DNA of 64,000 nt from Microbacterium enclense (GCA_038182865.1 CP116226.1:2232001-2296000); one strand, 5' to 3'. Numbered from the stretch's first letter, positions 1-8,256 are shown. The notes: a model not told the origin generated them from the sequence alone. Translations and numbers: made by a program.

Positions 1-317
1 CGATAACGCATCGAGCTGTCGAAGAGTGAGCGCGCGAACTTCAGGCCCATGAGGTGCGTCACCGTCACGCAGACGGGCGCGCCCGCGGCGATGCGGCGGA
101 AGAAGTCGCTTCCCGTCGACCCGTGCACGAGCAGGTCGTCTCCGTCGCGGCCGATGCCGACGGGGAGAGCGACGGGGCGGTCGTCGCGCACGATGGCAAG
201 GGTCGCGGAGAAGGCGCCGTCGATCACCTCGTAGAGGGCCGCGCGGTCGGTGACCTGGTGGTGGGGGAGACGCCGGATGCGGGTTCGCGGAGTGAGGGGG
301 AGCTGAAGGTCGGTCAT
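1..317 (-). CDS. Pyridoxamine 5'-phosphate oxidase-like FMN-binding protein, partial
   Basis: Only the first 105 or so residues are present; the rest lies beyond the left window edge. Reading from the ATG at 317, the protein opens MTDLQLPLTPRTRIRRLPHH and continues with a split beta-barrel pattern: a segment ending ATLAIVRDDRPVALPVG, then LLVHGSTGSDFFRR, then PVCVTVTHLMGL and SSMRYR. This is the usual N-terminal half of the PNPOx-like family (FMN- or F420-dependent reductases or binding proteins of about 200 residues). It is divergent from a MocR regulator 81 bp away, a common pairing in actinobacteria in which the PLP-dependent regulator controls the PNPOx-like gene. The substrate cannot be assigned from the sequence. 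Confidence 0.8.
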   Translation of the reverse strand, partial: MTDLQLPLTPRTRIRRLPHHQVTDRAALYEVIDGAFSATLAIVRDDRPVALPVGIGRDGDDLLVHGSTGSDFFRRIAAGAPVCVTVTHLMGLKFARSLFDSSMRY

Positions 318-398
318 GGCTCGATTCCACCGTCCACGGTGGTCCATTGAGTAGTCCGCTTCTCGCGCAAGTGCATAGACCAGTGTCAGACTTCACGG
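318..398. promoter_or_regulatory. Divergent promoter and possible MocR operator
   Basis: This is the 81-bp gap between the PNPOx-like gene and the MocR gene. It contains GTCCA at 332-336, GTCCA at 342-346 and GTCC at 354-357, all in the same orientation and 10-12 bp apart, about one helical turn each. MocR/PdxR-type regulators typically bind direct repeats in such shared promoters, so this is the best operator candidate. No clear ribosome-binding site precedes the GTG at 399. Confidence 0.45.
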
Positions 399-1886
399 GT
401 GATCTCCCTTGGCATCCTCGACCGGAACTCTGCCGTCCCCCTGCACGAGCAACTCGCGCACGGACTGCGTGCCGCGGTGCACGCCGGGCGGGTGGTCGCG
501 GGCGAGGCGGTGCCGTCGACGCGTGCGCTCGCCGCGGATCTCGGCGTCGCGCGCGGAACGGTCGTGTCGGCCTACGAGATCCTCGCGGGTGAGGGCTACC
601 TGCTCGCGAAGCCCGGCGGAGGCACCGTCGTCGCGGACGTCGTCCCTCGCGCTGCGACGCCCGGAGCGCCGCCGCGGTCATCGGAACTTTCGGTCGACGC
701 CGTCACCGATCTGAGCCCCGGGCGTCCCCGCACGGACGGTCTCGCCGACGCGGCGTGGCGATCGGCATGGCGGCGAGCGGCCGCTCTCGATCCCGCGGCC
801 GATGTGGACGATCCGCGCGGCGCTCCCGCGCTCCGCGGTGAGATCGCTCGGCACTTGGCTCGCACGCGAGGACTCGACGTGTCCGCCGACGATGTCGTCA
901 TCACCGCGGGGACAAGTGAGGCCCTGCTGCTCACGCTGCTCTCCCTCACGGCGAAGAACGCACGGGAGCGGGTGCGCGTCGGCATCGAGGATCCGGGCTA
1001 CCCGCGGGTGCGGATGATCCTCCGGCGGCTCGGTATCGAGGCCGTGCCTGTTCCCGTGCGCGTGGGGTCGGGTCTCGCTCTCGACGCGGTCGAGCGTCAG
1101 CGCGATCTCGACGCGCTCATCGTGACGCCGAACCACCACTACCCGCTCGGCAGTCGCTTGGATGCCGAGCACCGCGCCCGACTACTCGCGTGGGCGTCGA
1201 GGGAGGACGTTGTCGTCGTCGAGGACGACTACGACAGCGAGTTCCCGCACGGGCGCGCGCCTCTGCCCCCGCTTCATCTGCTCGACCCGGCGCGCGTGGT
1301 GATGGTCGGCAGTCTGTCGAAGGTCCTCGCCCCGGCGGTGCGGTGCGGGTGGGTCGTGGCCTCGGGTTCGGTCGGCGAGCGGATACGCGCGACCCGCGAA
1401 GACCTCGATGCTCCCGTCTCGCTCGTTCAGCAGCACGCATTGGCGCTGTACCTGGCCGAAGGCGATCTCTCCCGGCACACGGCGCGCCGCCGGCGCGATT
1501 ATCGGCACCGCCGTCGCTTGCTGCTCGAGGCGTTCGCGGACGTCCCCGGCGTCGAGCTGACCGCGACCGACGGGGGATTGCATGCCGTGGTTCTGCTTCC
1601 GGCGCTGGGAAGCACTGCAGAGTCAGAGATCGTCGCGGAGTTGGGTGAGCGCGGCATCCGGGTCGAGGCACTCTCGCGGTACGCCGTCGGCGCCACGTCT
1701 TCGGGGCTGCCCGCGGGCCTCGTGTTCGGGTACGCCGAACCGTCGACGGTCGCGCTGCTCGAGGCGGTGGACGAGATGATCGCCGTGCTGCGCGTTCGTG
1801 TCGGGGCGGACACTGCGGGGGCGGACGCTGCTGGGGCGGACACTGCGGGCGCGGACACTGCGGGGGCGGACGCTGCTGGGCGCTGA
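399..1886 (+). CDS. MocR-family (PdxR-like) PLP-dependent transcriptional regulator
   Basis: 495 residues with a GntR-type winged helix at about 10-75 (LHEQLAHGLRAAVHAGRV, PSTRALAADLGVARGTV, AYEILAGEGYL) fused to a fold-type I aminotransferase domain at about 100-460. The PLP-binding lysine is in SLSKVLAPAVRCGW (K308), preceded by EDDYDSEF and the TPNHHYP motif. Such proteins do not transaminate; PLP or an amine-PLP adduct acts as effector. The start is the GTG at 399, which places the helix-turn-helix at the usual distance. Oddity: the C-terminus carries a five-copy 15-bp tandem repeat (1803-1877) coding a GADTAGADAAG-type tail that is not part of the family fold. The likely target is the divergent PNPOx-like gene, with a role in vitamin B6 homeostasis or a detoxification enzyme. 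Confidence 0.9.
   Translation: MISLGILDRNSAVPLHEQLAHGLRAAVHAGRVVAGEAVPSTRALAADLGVARGTVVSAYEILAGEGYLLAKPGGGTVVADVVPRAATPGAPPRSSELSVDAVTDLSPGRPRTDGLADAAWRSAWRRAAALDPAADVDDPRGAPALRGEIARHLARTRGLDVSADDVVITAGTSEALLLTLLSLTAKNARERVRVGIEDPGYPRVRMILRRLGIEAVPVPVRVGSGLALDAVERQRDLDALIVTPNHHYPLGSRLDAEHRARLLAWASREDVVVVEDDYDSEFPHGRAPLPPLHLLDPARVVMVGSLSKVLAPAVRCGWVVASGSVGERIRATREDLDAPVSLVQQHALALYLAEGDLSRHTARRRRDYRHRRRLLLEAFADVPGVELTATDGGLHAVVLLPALGSTAESEIVAELGERGIRVEALSRYAVGATSSGLPAGLVFGYAEPSTVALLEAVDEMIAVLRVRVGADTAGADAAGADTAGADTAGADAAGR
1803..1877 (+). repeat. 15-bp tandem repeat, 5 copies, in the MocR C-terminus
   Basis: Five in-frame 15-bp units (GGGGCGGACACTGCG and GGGGCGGACGCTGCT variants) encode alternating GADTA/GADAA peptides at the end of the MocR regulator. 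Because the unit is a multiple of three, copy-number change would alter tail length without a frameshift. Confidence 0.9.
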
Positions 1887-2125
1887 GGTCGGCGTGTCAG
1901 AGGGGGCCTCGTGAAGAGATGCAGTCCGCTCTCTCTCGAGCCTCTCGAGGGAGGTCTCGAGGGGGCACGGGGTGGAGCGTCCGCGGTCTCGCGCGGAATG
2001 TCACCCCGGTCGCGGAGCGGGCTGTTCGGAACGGTACCTCGCCGGGCAGATGTGCGGTTGTCGCGGAGGGGGCGCTCGAAACGGTGCCTGGTGACGTGGT
2101 GCGCGGTGGCCGCGGGGGAGTCCGC
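1887..2125. other. Intergenic region between convergent genes
   Basis: 239 bp between the stop of the MocR gene and the stop of the DUF222-HNH gene. It contains a CTCGAG-rich stretch (about 1933-1960) able to form short stems, and three degenerate repeats of a TCGCGGAG...AACGGT block (about 2008-2035, 2058-2085 and 2110-2140). I see no convincing ORF, promoter or T-tailed terminator. Confidence 0.5.
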
Positions 2126-3466
2126 TCAGAACGGCGCTTCGTCGGGTGAGTTCGCGATTCCCGTCGATCCGCTGTTGCTGCCCGGGAGGGAGTTGTCGGT
2201 GTCCGGGAGGAAGCTGTCGCTGTCGGGGAGGAACAGGACCCGAGGAGGGGGCGTCTCGGATGCGCGCTGGCCGAGCGGACTACGGAAACGGAGGGTCCCG
2301 TCCCGGTCCTGCGACACGGTCCACGCTGTCTCGGTCTTCAGCGTGTGATGCCGGACGCAGAGGTGGCACAGATTGGTCAGTCGTGTCGGGCCGCCGTGCT
2401 GAGCCTCGTGATTGTGGTCGAGCTGGCACCGCGTCAGGGGCGCTCGACACCCGGGGGCGCGGCAGTGTTGATCGCGCGCGGCGAGATAACGGCGCTGAGC
2501 GGACGTGGGGTTGTATCGATCGACTTCGAGCACCGTTCCGGTCACCGGGTCGCACAGGATGCGGTCCCACCCAGGAGCGTGGGCCGCAAGGTGTCGCGCC
2601 GTCTCCGGATCGATCGGGCTGCGTCCCGCTACGGAGGCACCGGCGTCGGTGCGGCCGATCAGGGTCAGAACGGGAACGGTGACCTGCACCTGCGCGCGGA
2701 TCGCCCCGAGTCCGCCCGGGCAGGTCGCGTCGGCCGTCGGATCGACCGTGGGAGCGCCGGTGAGCAGGAGGTCGGCGCACACATCCGCACCGATCTGCGC
2801 GAGCGTGCGCTCGTCGCGGAACGCGTCGGCCTTGTCACTCACCGCATCCGCTGACGAGGTGTCGACCGGGAACGCGCGCGAGTCGTCCGCCGACGCCCTC
2901 GCGGTCGGTCGCGGTGCGCTGTCGGCGCGGATCACCGCCGCTTGCCGGCGCAGTCGATCCCGGATGCCGTAGGCCACCGTTGCGGGGAGGATCACGCTCA
3001 GCTCGGCCATGCCATCCGCGAGGTCACGAACGCTCACTCCGCGCGTCTGCGCCGCACGAGCGTGGCGTGCCGTCATGCCCTCGGGCTGCACGCTCTCAGC
3101 GAGTTCGCGTGCGAAGGCCCGCACGCGCCCCGGCGATTCGCGTTCTGCGCGGGTCAGGACGACCTGCTCCCACCCGTGTCTCGTGTCGTCGTCGCCGATG
3201 ACGATGCCCGTATCGAGCACCGCCTGCACGTGCCGAAGCGTGATTCGCCCCGCCTCGAGCGCGTCGACGGTCGCGGCGAACTTCTCGGTCAGCGTGTAGG
3301 CGTCGCCCAACTCCTTCTGCACGGTGAGGTCGTGAGTTCTGGTGGCCACCGCGATCTCAAGAGCCACCGACCGGATAGGTAACTCCCGTTCTCGTGACGC
3401 CCGGGAGCCCGCACGCTCGACGTCCGCCAATGCGACCTGCATGACCTGTGCTCGGCGTCGGATCAA
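2126..3466 (-). CDS. DUF222 / HNH endonuclease domain protein (13E12-like)
   Basis: 446 residues from a TTG start; the DUF222 region occupies about the first 280 residues. The C-terminal HNH nuclease has CRAPGCRAPLTRCQLDHN, then HGGPTRLTNL and CHLCVRHH, giving the zinc cysteines and the catalytic His/Asn pattern. It belongs to the abundant actinobacterial DUF222-HNH (13E12 repeat) family, whose function is unsettled. The start is doubtful: the frame stays open upstream to about 3604 and codes a family-typical stretch (DEGDRLRRLISEIH), but it has no ATG or GTG there. An ATG at 3588 (MTDVAAPPLSRG) is one base out of frame, so the true N-terminus is probably lost to a single-base deletion near 3555 or to a sequencing error. 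Confidence 0.85.
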   Translation of the reverse strand: MIRRRAQVMQVALADVERAGSRASRERELPIRSVALEIAVATRTHDLTVQKELGDAYTLTEKFAATVDALEAGRITLRHVQAVLDTGIVIGDDDTRHGWEQVVLTRAERESPGRVRAFARELAESVQPEGMTARHARAAQTRGVSVRDLADGMAELSVILPATVAYGIRDRLRRQAAVIRADSAPRPTARASADDSRAFPVDTSSADAVSDKADAFRDERTLAQIGADVCADLLLTGAPTVDPTADATCPGGLGAIRAQVQVTVPVLTLIGRTDAGASVAGRSPIDPETARHLAAHAPGWDRILCDPVTGTVLEVDRYNPTSAQRRYLAARDQHCRAPGCRAPLTRCQLDHNHEAQHGGPTRLTNLCHLCVRHHTLKTETAWTVSQDRDGTLRFRSPLGQRASETPPPRVLFLPDSDSFLPDTDNSLPGSNSGSTGIANSPDEAPF

Positions 3467-3598
3467 TGCCGCCTGCAGCCGCGATACGTCAGCGGTGATC
3501 GTGTGGATCTCGGAGATGAGACGACGGAGGCGGTCGCCCTCGTCGGGTGAGGGCCCCGCGAGAGGGGAGGAGCGGCGACATCGGTCATGACTCGATAT

Positions 3599-3614
3599 TA
3601 GAAACTATGTTCTA
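3599..3614 (-). promoter_or_regulatory. LexA-like SOS box upstream of the DUF222-HNH gene
   Basis: A 16-bp imperfect palindrome, TAGAAACTATGTTCTA on the + strand. Read on the gene strand it is TAGAACATAGTTTCTA, matching 9 of the 12 defined positions of the actinobacterial SOS box TCGAAC-N4-GTTCGA. It lies 11-26 bp upstream of the ATG at 3588. Some mycobacterial 13E12-family genes are DNA-damage induced, which makes LexA control plausible. Confidence 0.5.
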
Positions 3615-3686
3615 TAATTCGACGAAACTCACCCCCGGAGTCCTCGATTTCACCCGGCCCTGCGAGCGACTTCCGCGCTCCGAGAC

Positions 3687-3858
<172 letters not shown>

Positions 3859-5445
3859 TCAGCCCCGCGCCGACAGAATCTCCAGCGCCGCCATCGCCGC
3901 GTTCTGTCCGCCGATACCGCTGACCGCTCCGCCGCGCTGGGCGCTCGACCCGCAGATCAGCACACGCGAATGCTCCGTCGCCACGCCCCATCGCGCGGCC
4001 GGACTGGAAGCCGGTGCTGTGAGCCAGGGCCACGACAGTCCGCCATGGAAGATGTCGCCGCCGATCATGTTGAGCGACGCCTCGAGATCGCTGGTCGTGC
4101 GGGCCTCGATGCACAGGCGTCCGTCGGGCGCCCGAAGGATGCAGTCCCGCAGAGGCTCGTCGAGCACCGCGTCGAGCGAGTGCTGCGCCGCGGCGAGCAG
4201 CCGCGCTCCCGCGGCGACGGGATCGGTTCCCTCGATCAGACGATGCGGCACATGCAGTCCGAAAAGGGTCAGGGTCTGCGCCCCCCTCGCGCGCAGCTCG
4301 TCGCCGAGGATCGACGGGTCGGTCAGGGAATGGCAGTAGATCTCCAGTGGCAGCGGGTCGGGCACCATCCCGCCCGTCGCGGCGACGAACGCTGCGTCGA
4401 GCTGTGTCATGGTCTCGTTCACGTGGAAGGTTCCCGCGAACGCCGCCTCCGGTGACACGGAGCGATCGCGAAGTCGCGGCAGGCGCGACAGCAGCATGTT
4501 GACCTTGACCTGCGACCCCTCCGGTTCGTCGACCGTGGTCTGCGCTCCTCCCGCGGCGAGAAGTCGGCTCAGCACCACCCGGCCCACACCGCTCAAGACG
4601 AGGGAACCAGAGAACACCTCGGGGCGATCGGTCACCCCGTGCACCTCGCCGTCGGGGGAGATCGAGATCACGTCGATGCCCGTGACGATCTCGGCACCGG
4701 CCTCGCGCGCGGCGCGTTCGAGCTCGGCCGTCACGGCGCCCATCCCGCCGACGGGCACGTCCCAGTGCCCCGTCTCGCCGCCGATGACGTGGTAGAGGAA
4801 GCACCGGTTCTGCGCGAGCGACGGATCGTCCGACGAGGCGAAGGTGCCGATGAGCCCGTCGGTGAGCGCGATTCCGCGCGCGAGGTCGCTCTCGAGCGAC
4901 GCGCGCAGCAGATCGCCCAGCGGACGCGAGGTCAGGGAGTCCCAGAGGGCGTCATCGCCGACCCGTTCGCGCATCTCGTCCGCCGTCGGGAGGGGTTCCG
5001 TCATGGTCGGGAACACCGCACGGCCCAGCGGGGCCAGGCGCTCGCCGAACGCCGCGAACCGCGCGGCTTCGCCGGCGTCGCCCAGCGTCCGGGTGAACGA
5101 GGCGGCGGTGGCCTCGGCATCCTGGGTGTCGATCAGGATCCCGCGGGTCGGATCGGTCGGATCGGGGGTGTACGAGGAGTACCGCCGCCGCCGAAGATCG
5201 ATCCGAAGGCCCAGGTCGTCGATGATCTTCCGCGGCAACAGGCTCACCAGGTACGAGTACCGCGACACGCGGGCATCGACCCCCGCCCAGGGCTTCTCCG
5301 ACACGGCGGCGCCGCCCACGGCATCCGCGCGTTCGAGAACCACCACCGAGCGCCCGGCGCGGGCGAGATAGGCCGCGGAGACCAGGGCGTTGTGCCCTCC
5401 TCCCACGATGACGACGTCGTACCGGCGAGTTTCCGAAGCGGTCAT
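3859..5445 (-). CDS. NAD(P)/FAD-dependent oxidoreductase, phytoene-desaturase-like
   Basis: 528 residues. The N-terminal dinucleotide-binding motif is YDVVIVGGGHNALVSAAYLA, followed by VVVLERADAVGGAA, the pattern of amine-oxidase/phytoene-desaturase flavoproteins. The C-terminal FAD-contact region is GSSAQRGGAVSGIGGQNAA. Length and these motifs suit the PYROXD2/CrtI-like group rather than a true carotenoid desaturase, and no crt genes are nearby. The ATG at 5445 has TAGCGT six bases upstream on its strand, so the transcript is probably leaderless. The stop abuts the G-rich hexamer array. It is divergent from an inositol-phosphatase-like gene. The substrate is unknown. Confidence 0.85.
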   Translation of the reverse strand: MTASETRRYDVVIVGGGHNALVSAAYLARAGRSVVVLERADAVGGAAVSEKPWAGVDARVSRYSYLVSLLPRKIIDDLGLRIDLRRRRYSSYTPDPTDPTRGILIDTQDAEATAASFTRTLGDAGEAARFAAFGERLAPLGRAVFPTMTEPLPTADEMRERVGDDALWDSLTSRPLGDLLRASLESDLARGIALTDGLIGTFASSDDPSLAQNRCFLYHVIGGETGHWDVPVGGMGAVTAELERAAREAGAEIVTGIDVISISPDGEVHGVTDRPEVFSGSLVLSGVGRVVLSRLLAAGGAQTTVDEPEGSQVKVNMLLSRLPRLRDRSVSPEAAFAGTFHVNETMTQLDAAFVAATGGMVPDPLPLEIYCHSLTDPSILGDELRARGAQTLTLFGLHVPHRLIEGTDPVAAGARLLAAAQHSLDAVLDEPLRDCILRAPDGRLCIEARTTSDLEASLNMIGGDIFHGGLSWPWLTAPASSPAARWGVATEHSRVLICGSSAQRGGAVSGIGGQNAAMAALEILSARG

Positions 5446-5506
5446 GCCCCCACGCTATCGACGCGGCCGATCCGAGCCGAGGGGGTGGCGCAGTAGCGTG
5501 GATGCC
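5446..5506. promoter_or_regulatory. Two divergent leaderless promoters
   Basis: The minus-strand gene has TAGCGT (5457-5452) followed by 6 nt and ATG. The plus-strand gene has TAGCGT (5494-5499) followed by 7 nt and ATG. Both -10 boxes are identical, and neither start has room for a Shine-Dalgarno site, so both genes probably start transcription at or next to the start codon. Confidence 0.6.
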
Positions 5507-6307
5507 ATGACCCTCGCCGCGGAACTGCTCGACATCGCCACCCGCATCGCCCGAGAGGCCGGTGAGCTCGCGCTGCGTCGTCGTCGCGAGGGTGTCACGG
5601 TCGCCGCGACCAAGTCAGCGGCGGCCGACATCGTCACCGCGGCCGATCGCGAGGTGGAGGCGTTCGTCCGGGCCGAGCTCGAGCGCGTTCGTCCGGGTGA
5701 CGGCTTCTTCGGCGAGGAGTCCGCCGCCGACGAGGGGACGACCGGCATCACCTGGGTCGTCGACCCGATCGATGGGACGGTCAACTACGCCTACGGCATC
5801 CCCGCGTGGGCGGTCAGCATCGCGGCCGTGGAGGGGCCGGCGGACCCCGCCGAATGGGTCGCGCTCGCCGGAGCCGTCTACAACCCGGTCACCGACGAAC
5901 TGTTCCGCGCCTCGCGCGGCGGGGGCGCATGGCTGGGCGACGAGCGTCTCACGGTCACCGCTGACGTAGGGGAGGCGGGAGGGCTCGTCGCGACGGGCTT
6001 CGGCTACGACCCGGCCACCCACGCCCCGACCCTCGCCCAGCTCGCCCGGGTCATGCCGATCGCGCGCGACGTGCGCCGTATCGGGGCTGCCTCGCTCGAC
6101 CTCGCGTCCGTCGCCGCGGGGCGGATGGATGCCTACTACGAGAAGGGCACGAACCCCTGGGATCACGCGGCCGGCGCCCTTCTCGTCGAGGAGGCGGGCG
6201 GCATGCTCGGAGGCGCGCCGGGAGGGCGTCCGGGTAAGGGCATGGTCATTGCTGCGGGGGCCGAGTTCTTCCCGCGCCTGGAGGAACTTCTCGACTACGA
6301 CAGGTGA
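5507..6307 (+). CDS. Inositol monophosphatase family protein
   Basis: 266 residues. The metal-binding signatures of the Li-sensitive IMPase/FIG superfamily are present: GEESAADEG (about 69-77), WVVDPIDGTVNYAYG at 83-97 (catalytic D86, D89) and NPWDHAAGALLVEEAGG near residue 220. The protein should dephosphorylate myo-inositol 1-phosphate or a related sugar phosphate such as histidinol phosphate or a fructose bisphosphate in a Mg-dependent reaction. In actinobacteria IMPases serve phosphatidylinositol and mycothiol precursor supply, and some act as HisN. A longer reading frame exists upstream, but the ATG at 5507 is chosen for the TAGCGT -10 box seven bases before it. The context does not fix the substrate. 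Confidence 0.9.
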   Translation: MTLAAELLDIATRIAREAGELALRRRREGVTVAATKSAAADIVTAADREVEAFVRAELERVRPGDGFFGEESAADEGTTGITWVVDPIDGTVNYAYGIPAWAVSIAAVEGPADPAEWVALAGAVYNPVTDELFRASRGGGAWLGDERLTVTADVGEAGGLVATGFGYDPATHAPTLAQLARVMPIARDVRRIGAASLDLASVAAGRMDAYYEKGTNPWDHAAGALLVEEAGGMLGGAPGGRPGKGMVIAAGAEFFPRLEELLDYDR

Positions 6308-6353
6308 GATCCGACCCGCGCTCATGACATTCCCAGTCCCGTCGGGTTAGTCT

Positions 6354-6371
6354 GTTTACCTGATCGTTATT
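6354..6371 (+). promoter_or_regulatory. Possible MtrA-type direct repeat upstream of the M23 gene
   Basis: GTTTAC at 6354-6359 and GTTATT at 6366-6371 form an imperfect direct repeat with 12-bp spacing, 23 bp before the start of the peptidoglycan hydrolase. MtrA, the actinobacterial cell-wall response regulator, binds spaced GTTAC-like repeats before cell-wall hydrolase genes. The match is weak and the assignment is an inference. Confidence 0.3.
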
Positions 6372-6393
6372 TTCGCGACCCGAACATGCGGAA

Positions 6394-8013
6394 ATGGCAG
6401 AAGCCCCAAAGCCCGAAGCCGTCGCGCCTGCGACACGACACGAGAGCCATCGCGCGTTGCCGTCAGAAGCCCCAGAGACTGAGCCCGCCCGCACCCGGCG
6501 ATCCAGTCGACCCACCGCCGTGCCCGCCTCCACCCCGCAGCTCACGCGGGCCGAGATGCGCCGTCGAACCACCCCGGATGCCGGTACCCCCGTCGAACCC
6601 GCCCCGGTCGATGCTGATGTGGCCGCCCAGTCGGCCCTGGTCGAGCAGGTCGCCGCTGCCGTCGTCGAGACGGTCATCGCCGCCACCATCGAGCCGACGC
6701 TCCCGCCCCGTCGCCGCGCTTCGCGCCCGGCCGCCGAGCGTCTCACCGAGAGCGTCACCACCGAGAGCACGACCACCGACAGCGCCCCCGCAGAGCGTCC
6801 CGCCGACGCCGGCGTCGAGGTCCTGGCATCCACCCCCTCCTCGATCGACGCGGACGACGATGCCCTCGCGGTGACCGTCGTCGACGAGCGTCAGTCCGAC
6901 GAAGGCGATGTCGCTGTCATCCTCCAGAGCGCCGAGCCCGAGACGACCGCCACTCCTGTCGCCCTGCCCACCTCGCCGATCACGCTCCCCGCGACGCGGC
7001 GCACCCGCCGTCGCCCGCAGCCGGTCGAGTCTGACGAGGCCGCGAGCGTCACCGCTGAGCAGTCCGTTCCCGCGAAGGGCGCCCCGGCGGCTCCCGGCTC
7101 CGCCTTCGGTCCGGCGGCCGACGCCGATGTCGATGCCGAGCACGATGAGTTCGAGGCCGCCGCCCGCCTTTTCGCCTTCACCGGCGAGACGCCCGTCCAG
7201 TCGGCCCCGCGTGTCGCGGCACCGGCCGAGCCCGTCACCCAGGGCCTCCCGGACGCCGCCGCTCCGCGCACCCGCCGCAACGGCCGTCGCATCGCCGCCG
7301 CCACCTTCTCGGTCGGCGTCATGGGTCTTGTGGGGCTCATGACGGTCGGTATGACGATGCCCGTGAGCGCCCTGGCCTCCGCCAGCGGCACCTCCAACGT
7401 CGTGACGAGCGACATCGCGACCGTCAACCTCGCTGCCGGGGGAGACGTCGCCGACACCGAGGGTATTCAGGCCTATGTCGCTCCCGCGGAGGCGCAGGCC
7501 GGGGTCGTCGACCGCGCCGACGGCTACAAGGCGTCGACCTACGCCCAGATGGCCGCCGACTCGGGCATCAAGAACTTCTCGAACTTCTACGTCAACGACC
7601 CGACTGCCCCGATCCAGTGGCCGTTCGCCGTGGGCGTGCCGATCACCTACGGCTTCGGCATGCGCGACGGACGGATGCACGAGGGTGCCGACTTCGTTCC
7701 CGGCGAGGGGTCGCCCGTCCAGGCGATCGCCGACGGCGTGGTGCGCATCGCAACCGAGAACGGTGACGCTTTCGGTGTGACAGTGCTCATCGACCACCAG
7801 ATCGACGGACAGCTCGTCTCGAGCCGCTACGGCCACATGCAGTACGGCTCGCTCCAGGTCACCCCCGGAGAGCACGTCCACGTCGGTCAGTTCCTCGGAC
7901 GCACCGGCAACACCGGCCGTTCGTTCGGCGCGCACACGCACGTCGAGATCCTGCAGAACGGCACCACCCCGATCGACCCAATCGAGTGGCTGCGTCAGCA
8001 CGCGGGAGGCTGA
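6394..8013 (+). CDS. Membrane-anchored M23-family (LytM) peptidoglycan endopeptidase
   Basis: 539 residues. The first 290 or so are a low-complexity Ala/Pro/Glu/Thr-rich cytoplasmic region with several TRR-type basic patches. A single membrane segment follows (about 300-325, AAATFSVGVMGLVGLMTVG), then a linker and a LytM domain at about 410-539. Zinc ligands are visible: H429 and D433 in HEGADF, and H514/H516 in HTHVEI, so all catalytic positions appear intact. It should cleave cross-linking peptides of peptidoglycan outside the membrane. The long disordered cytoplasmic N-terminus is typical for Microbacteriaceae members and could dock cell-division or cell-envelope partners. It is monocistronic and followed by tRNA genes. 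The SD site before the ATG is poor. Confidence 0.9.
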   Translation: MAEAPKPEAVAPATRHESHRALPSEAPETEPARTRRSSRPTAVPASTPQLTRAEMRRRTTPDAGTPVEPAPVDADVAAQSALVEQVAAAVVETVIAATIEPTLPPRRRASRPAAERLTESVTTESTTTDSAPAERPADAGVEVLASTPSSIDADDDALAVTVVDERQSDEGDVAVILQSAEPETTATPVALPTSPITLPATRRTRRRPQPVESDEAASVTAEQSVPAKGAPAAPGSAFGPAADADVDAEHDEFEAAARLFAFTGETPVQSAPRVAAPAEPVTQGLPDAAAPRTRRNGRRIAAATFSVGVMGLVGLMTVGMTMPVSALASASGTSNVVTSDIATVNLAAGGDVADTEGIQAYVAPAEAQAGVVDRADGYKASTYAQMAADSGIKNFSNFYVNDPTAPIQWPFAVGVPITYGFGMRDGRMHEGADFVPGEGSPVQAIADGVVRIATENGDAFGVTVLIDHQIDGQLVSSRYGHMQYGSLQVTPGEHVHVGQFLGRTGNTGRSFGAHTHVEILQNGTTPIDPIEWLRQHAGG

Positions 8014-8077
8014 CCGATTGGAGGATCGGGCCTCGGCTCTGATATCCTCTTCAAGTTGCCCGGAGAGATCCGGGTGC

Positions 8078-8149
8078 GCCCCGATAGCTCAGTGGCAGAG
8101 CACTTCCATGGTAAGGAAGGGGTCGTCAGTTCAATCCTGACTCGGGGCT
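8078..8149 (+). tRNA. tRNA-Thr (anticodon GGU)
   Basis: The acceptor stem GCCCCGA (8078-8084) pairs with TCGGGGC (8142-8148). The anticodon stem CTTCC/GGAAG encloses the loop ATGGTAA, giving anticodon GGT. The T arm is GTCAG-TTCAATC-CTGAC. The 3' CCA is not encoded. Confidence 0.95.
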
Positions 8150-8182
8150 CAAGGCATCACTTTCAGGTTCAGGATGCCGTGC

Positions 8183-8256
8183 GGCGGGGTAGCTCAGTTG
8201 GTGAGAGCGCACGACTCATAATCGTGAGGTCGCGGGTTCAAGCCCCGCTCCCGCTA
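8183..8256 (+). tRNA. tRNA-Met (anticodon CAU)
   Basis: Acceptor GGCGGGG (8183-8189) pairs with TCCCGCT (8249-8255), using G-U pairs at both ends. Anticodon stem CACGA/TCGTG encloses the loop CTCATAA, anticodon CAT. The T arm is GCGGG-TTCAAGC-CCCGC. The base-paired first position argues against the initiator tRNA; elongator Met is most likely. A lysidine-modified tRNA-Ile cannot be fully excluded. Confidence 0.9.

Noticed and set aside
8183..8256. Met tRNA as initiator tRNA
   Set aside because: The first base pair is formed (G-U) and the anticodon stem lacks the three consecutive G-C pairs expected of initiators.
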